Program-made: the position numbers and the translations under genes
Notes under the pieces: generated by a model
What the model saw: only the letters and a program-made list of their open reading frames with translations
Database searches by the model: none
What the model was told of the DNA's origin: nothing
Shown here: positions 6,125 through 8,557 of the stretch, in pieces
Numbering within the stretch: the stretch's first letter is position 1
Layout of the letters: each line of letters opens with the position of its first letter
From: Bryobacteraceae bacterium
GTDB lineage: Bacteria > Acidobacteriota > Terriglobia > Bryobacterales > Bryobacteraceae
Direction of reading: 5' to 3'
Length of the DNA stretch: 8,557 nt
Assembly (NCBI GenBank): GCA_025350445.1
Contig: JANXXV010000458.1
Location: 1-8,557, forward strand

Positions 6125-7006
6125 TTGAACCAGCCGTACTTCATCCTTGTTCTCGCTCACTCCCTGCACGGTCGCCTCCGAAGAATACACGTTCCCTATC
6201 AATTCGTATACGTAGTTTTGGCTCTGGCGGTTTTCGGCGGTATCTCCTTATTTGGCTTCGTTTCCAGCTATGTACGGATGAGCCTGAAGGTGGCAAACTA
6301 CAACAGCCTACGTCAGGATGTGGAAACACTTCGCGCAAAGTACCGCCGCTTGGAAAAGGAATCGAAACAGACCGATCAGCAGCTCGCCAGCCTGCAAATT
6401 CTTGCGAATGAAGTCTCGGTAGCCTACGGACTTAAGCGCCGCCTCGAAGGGCCGGCGGAAATCTCTATGGAAGGCCGTTTGGTTCCAACGATGTCGGAAA
6501 GCCTGGAGGAGTACAATTTCCTGAAGGGCGCAAATCTGTCCCGCTATTCCCGCCGGTCTCAACTTTTCCAAACCTTGATGCTGCCGAATATCTGGCCGGT
6601 GAACGGCGTGCTGCTGAGCCATTTTGGCAGGCGTACGGATCCATTCTCCGGGGAAGGCGCGTTTCATACCGGTGTCGATATCTCGGCCGCCAAAGGAACC
6701 GCGGTGAAAGTTGCCGGCGATGGCGTTGTCGTCCACGCCGAATATATGGGACATTACGGCAAGCTGGTAGTTGTGGACCACGGCAATAGAGTGCAGACCT
6801 ACTACGCGCACCTCTCCGCGTTTTCAGTGGTGGCCGGGCAGTCCATCCGGCGGGGAGAGACCGTCGGTTTGTCCGGCGCTACCGGACGGGTTACTTCTCC
6901 GCACCTTCACTACGAAGTCCGCCGCGGCGGTACGGCGATCAATCCGCAACCGTACTTGAACCAAACGACTCTGGCCCAGAGTACCCAGCGGGACTTTCCC
7001 TTCTAG
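6125..7006 (+). CDS. Membrane-anchored M23 (LytM-type) peptidase
   Basis: This protein of about 293 residues has a short cytoplasmic N-terminus (LAHSLHGRLRRIHVP), a membrane span at about 27-50, a coiled coil at about 52-98, and a periplasmic Peptidase_M23 domain at about 167-281. The zinc site is intact: H181 and D185 in HTGVD, and H262 in HLH, with H229 in YYAHLS as the expected catalytic helper. M23 enzymes cut peptide cross-links in peptidoglycan; those with this anchor and coiled coil act in cell-wall growth, shape or division. Intact catalytic residues argue against a purely regulatory EnvC/NlpD-like role. I prefer the TTG at 6125 because GGAG at 6112-6115 sits nine bases before it and the protein then opens M-NQPYFILVLAHSLHG. 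The frame is open to another TTG at 6068, which would add 19 residues but has no good binding site. It is co-directional with the two-component genes but 168 bases away and has its own promoter. Confidence 0.88.
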   Translation: MNQPYFILVLAHSLHGRLRRIHVPYQFVYVVLALAVFGGISLFGFVSSYVRMSLKVANYNSLRQDVETLRAKYRRLEKESKQTDQQLASLQILANEVSVAYGLKRRLEGPAEISMEGRLVPTMSESLEEYNFLKGANLSRYSRRSQLFQTLMLPNIWPVNGVLLSHFGRRTDPFSGEGAFHTGVDISAAKGTAVKVAGDGVVVHAEYMGHYGKLVVVDHGNRVQTYYAHLSAFSVVAGQSIRRGETVGLSGATGRVTSPHLHYEVRRGGTAINPQPYLNQTTLAQSTQRDFPF

Positions 7007-7126
7007 GACTCTGCCGGAGATAGAAAGCGCGCTACGTAGAATCCATCGCTTACAAAGATTTCACATCCGCAAATTGTCTGGAAGTTGTTGATTCTAGGCT
7101 CGACGAAATCTACCTCCGACAGATTC
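7007..7126. other. Intergenic stretch without recognised content
   Basis: Between the M23 stop and the start of the palindromic element I find no open frame of note, no RNA gene and no clear terminator. The only structure seen is a short self-complementary CTACGTAG at 7032-7039. Confidence 0.5.
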
Positions 7127-7179
7127 CTACTGTGCTGTCCCGGCTAATTCTTTACAACATGCTACTGGGGCAAGGTGGG

Positions 7180-7196
7180 GCAGACATCTTGTCTGC
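7180..7196. repeat. Short perfect hairpin
   Basis: GCAGACA (7180-7186) pairs with TGTCTGC (7190-7196) around a TCT loop. It follows GGTGGG directly and stands five bases before a larger palindrome, so the two look like parts of one structured unit. Confidence 0.6.
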
Positions 7197-7200
7197 GCGC

Positions 7201-7232
7201 GACCCCAGGTCGCGCTCCCGCGACCTGGGGTC
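7201..7232. terminator. Perfect 14-bp hairpin between convergent genes
   Basis: GACCCCAGGTCGCG (7201-7214) is exactly complementary to CGCGACCTGGGGTC (7219-7232), with a CTCC loop. The stem would be very stable on either strand. It sits 23 bases beyond the transporter stop (minus strand) and about 195 bases beyond the M23 stop, so it could end or protect transcripts from the transporter side in particular. No T-run follows on either strand. The sequence type (GC-rich perfect palindrome beside a second hairpin) is also typical of dispersed repeats. Confidence 0.5.
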
Positions 7233-7254
7233 AACTCTCACGATGGACAGGACA

Positions 7255-8514
7255 CTAGTCGGCTCTGGGAGCTCGAAGCGTAGCTCCCACTAACGCACAT
7301 AGCAGCGCCAGCACCGCCAGGGTCAGATACACTTCCTGATAGCCGGCCGCGACCCCTCCCGCTGCCTTTGCATGATCCATGATGCGGGCAAAATAGCCGG
7401 GCACCAGGAATCCACAAATTCCCCACGCTGAGAACACCAATCCGTAGTTGGCGCCAACGTTCTTTGGTCCGAAGTAATCGGCGGTCAGAGACGGCACTAG
7501 CGCCAGATACCCGCCGTAGGCAAATGCCGCCAGACACAGGCCCGTGAGCAGCGGCAGGAAGCTGTTCGGTGTGCGCAGAAAGCCGACGCAGGCCAGTATC
7601 GAGACCGCGCACATTCCCAACATGGCGGACTTGCGGCCCAACCGGTCAGACACGCTGCCCCAGCCGAGCCGCCCAAGACCATTAAATACGCTCATGATCC
7701 CAAGCGCCGTTCCAGCCGTCATCATGGTGTTCGTCTTGGCCATTTCTTTGATCAGTGGAGTGGCCTCGCCGATGGCCGTCAGGCCCACGGACGTGCCCAG
7801 AAAATAGACGATCCAGAGCGCATAGAACTGCCAGGTTCGGACCATCTGCCCGGGTGGCATCTCCGTCGCTCCAGTCCGCGCCGCGGTGGGCGTCCAGCCA
7901 GCCGGTTTCCATCCGGCGGGCGGTACGCGGTACAACTGCGCCGAACCGATAACGCCGGTGTAGAAAATTGCGGCCAGAATCAGAAACGTCCGCGGAATGG
8001 TTTCGCCCAGACGGGCCGGATCGTTGCCGAGCAGTGTTTCCAGTAGCGGCCCAAACAAAAGCGGACCCACGCCGAAGCCCATCACCGCCAGACCGACAAT
8101 CATGCCGCGCTTATCCGGGAACCACTTGATGCACATCGCAATCGGTGTCACATATGCGAACCCCACTCCTACCCCGGCCACAATTCCGTAAGCGAAGATC
8201 AGGCCGGAGACAGTGTCGCCAAGGAACGCAGCCAGCAAACAGCCGGTGCCCAGAAGGAATCCACCGGCGCTGGCGACGATGCGCGGACCTTGCCGGTCCT
8301 GCCAGAATCCGGCCAGAATCATGCCCGCCGCAAAGGCCAACAGCGAGTACCGGTAAGGCGCAATCGTCTGCGCGTTCGACCATCCGTGCAACTGCGCCAG
8401 CGGAGCGCGGAAAATGGACCACGCATAGACAATGCCCAGCAGAACCTGCATGAACACCGCCGCCGCGGCATATTGCAATCGATTAGTGGGAATGGCAACC
8501 GCAGCGGACGTCAT
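7255..8514 (-). CDS. MFS transporter of the oxalate/formate antiporter (OFA) family
   Basis: This 419-residue inner-membrane carrier has about 12 spans in two halves of six. OFA family marks are AWSIFRAPL near residue 31, the linker PPAGWKPAGW at 198-207 after span 6, and YFGPKNVGANYG late in the second half. The two MFS signature loops are GFWQDRQGPR (69-78) and GWGSVSDRLGR (284-294). Members exchange or import small carboxylates such as oxalate, formate, lactate or pyruvate; the substrate cannot be read from the sequence. The ATG at 8512-8514 has no Shine-Dalgarno sequence, but TAGAAT lies six bases before it. The gene is convergent with the M23 gene, appears to be a single unit, and ends within the palindromic element. 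Length and both signature loops are intact, so it should be functional. Confidence 0.9.
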   Translation of the reverse strand: MTSAAVAIPTNRLQYAAAAVFMQVLLGIVYAWSIFRAPLAQLHGWSNAQTIAPYRYSLLAFAAGMILAGFWQDRQGPRIVASAGGFLLGTGCLLAAFLGDTVSGLIFAYGIVAGVGVGFAYVTPIAMCIKWFPDKRGMIVGLAVMGFGVGPLLFGPLLETLLGNDPARLGETIPRTFLILAAIFYTGVIGSAQLYRVPPAGWKPAGWTPTAARTGATEMPPGQMVRTWQFYALWIVYFLGTSVGLTAIGEATPLIKEMAKTNTMMTAGTALGIMSVFNGLGRLGWGSVSDRLGRKSAMLGMCAVSILACVGFLRTPNSFLPLLTGLCLAAFAYGGYLALVPSLTADYFGPKNVGANYGLVFSAWGICGFLVPGYFARIMDHAKAAGGVAAGYQEVYLTLAVLALLCALVGATLRAPRAD

Positions 8515-8520
8515 CAGAAC

Positions 8521-8526
8521 ATTCTA
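8521..8526 (-). promoter_or_regulatory. -10 box close to the transporter start, possible leaderless transcript
   Basis: On the minus strand TAGAAT (five of six to TATAAT) ends six bases before the ATG of the transporter gene, and no ribosome binding site lies between. RNA would then begin at or next to the start codon. The best -35 match, TTGGAG, is only 15 bases upstream of it, so the promoter is a candidate only. Confidence 0.3.
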
Positions 8527-8557
8527 TGCGATTTGTGTAGTCTCCAACGAATACGCC

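Larger units (their letters stand above)
7127..7258. repeat. Possible MITE-like or REP-like palindromic element
   Basis: The 14 bases at 7127-7140 (CTACTGTGCTGTCC) match the reverse complement of 7245-7258 (CTAGTGTCCTGTCC) at 12 of 14 positions, and both ends carry TA, as expected if TA were a duplicated target. Between them lie two perfect palindromes, GGGG runs and no coding sequence. A small non-autonomous element of about 132 bases is one reading. The alternative is ordinary bidirectional terminator structure between two convergent genes, with the end match due to chance. The right end contains the stop codon of the transporter gene (7255-7257), so an insertion would have replaced its original 3' end. 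Confidence 0.35.

Noticed and set aside
8514..8522. Two-codon upstream reading frame ATG-TTC-TGA overlapping the transporter start as TGATG
   Set aside because: Too short to separate from chance, and it would lie upstream of the RNA start if the transcript is leaderless.

Overview
The window looks like chromosomal DNA of moderately high GC from a Gram-negative-type bacterium. My best guess is Acidobacteriota, near the Solibacter/Bryobacter group. The guess rests on general likeness: a PDZ-bearing multi-span sensor kinase paired with a sigma-54 regulator, the N-terminus of the M23 peptidase, and the palindromic dispersed repeat near 7.2 kb. No rRNA, tRNA, CRISPR array, phage gene or transposase is visible. 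Left to right: (i) 1-202 is a near-perfect fold-back inverted repeat that reads as a contig-end artefact; (ii) the 3' third of a phosphohexomutase gene (+), which overlaps tail to tail with (iii) a small ftsB/divIC-like division gene (-); (iv) cutA (+), divergent from ftsB; (v) a 255-base intergenic stretch with a strong hairpin and a sigma-54-type promoter candidate; (vi) a two-gene signalling operon (+), namely a 995-residue membrane histidine kinase and an NtrC-type sigma-54 response regulator overlapping by 8 bases; (vii) a membrane-anchored M23 (LytM) peptidase (+) behind its own sigma-70-like promoter; (viii) a 248-base convergent intergenic region holding two adjacent perfect palindromes inside a possible short terminal inverted repeat; (ix) an OFA-family (oxalate/formate-antiporter-like) MFS transporter (-).

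The centre of interest is the signalling operon. The kinase has one membrane span, an extracytoplasmic PDZ-like domain, nine more spans, then GAF, PAS, HisKA and HATPase domains. Charges in the loops support placing the PDZ domain outside the cytoplasm. The partner regulator has REC, AAA+ and Fis-type HTH domains, and carries GAFTSA in place of GAFTGA in its sigma-54 contact loop. A sequence with correctly spaced GG and GC elements lies about 55-70 bases upstream of the kinase start, so the operon may activate itself through sigma-54. A perfect 8-base dyad lies just after the regulator stop and upstream of the M23 promoter, which makes the peptidase a candidate target. Together these suggest an envelope-sensing circuit controlling cell-wall remodelling. 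That is inference from layout only.

FtsB, the M23 peptidase and the phosphohexomutase (a supplier of envelope sugar precursors) all fit a cell-envelope theme. CutA and the transporter appear to be unrelated neighbours. I see no clearly new multi-gene system. The items most worth checking are the PDZ-sensor/sigma-54 circuit, the palindromic element at 7127-7258, and the fold-back at the left end.
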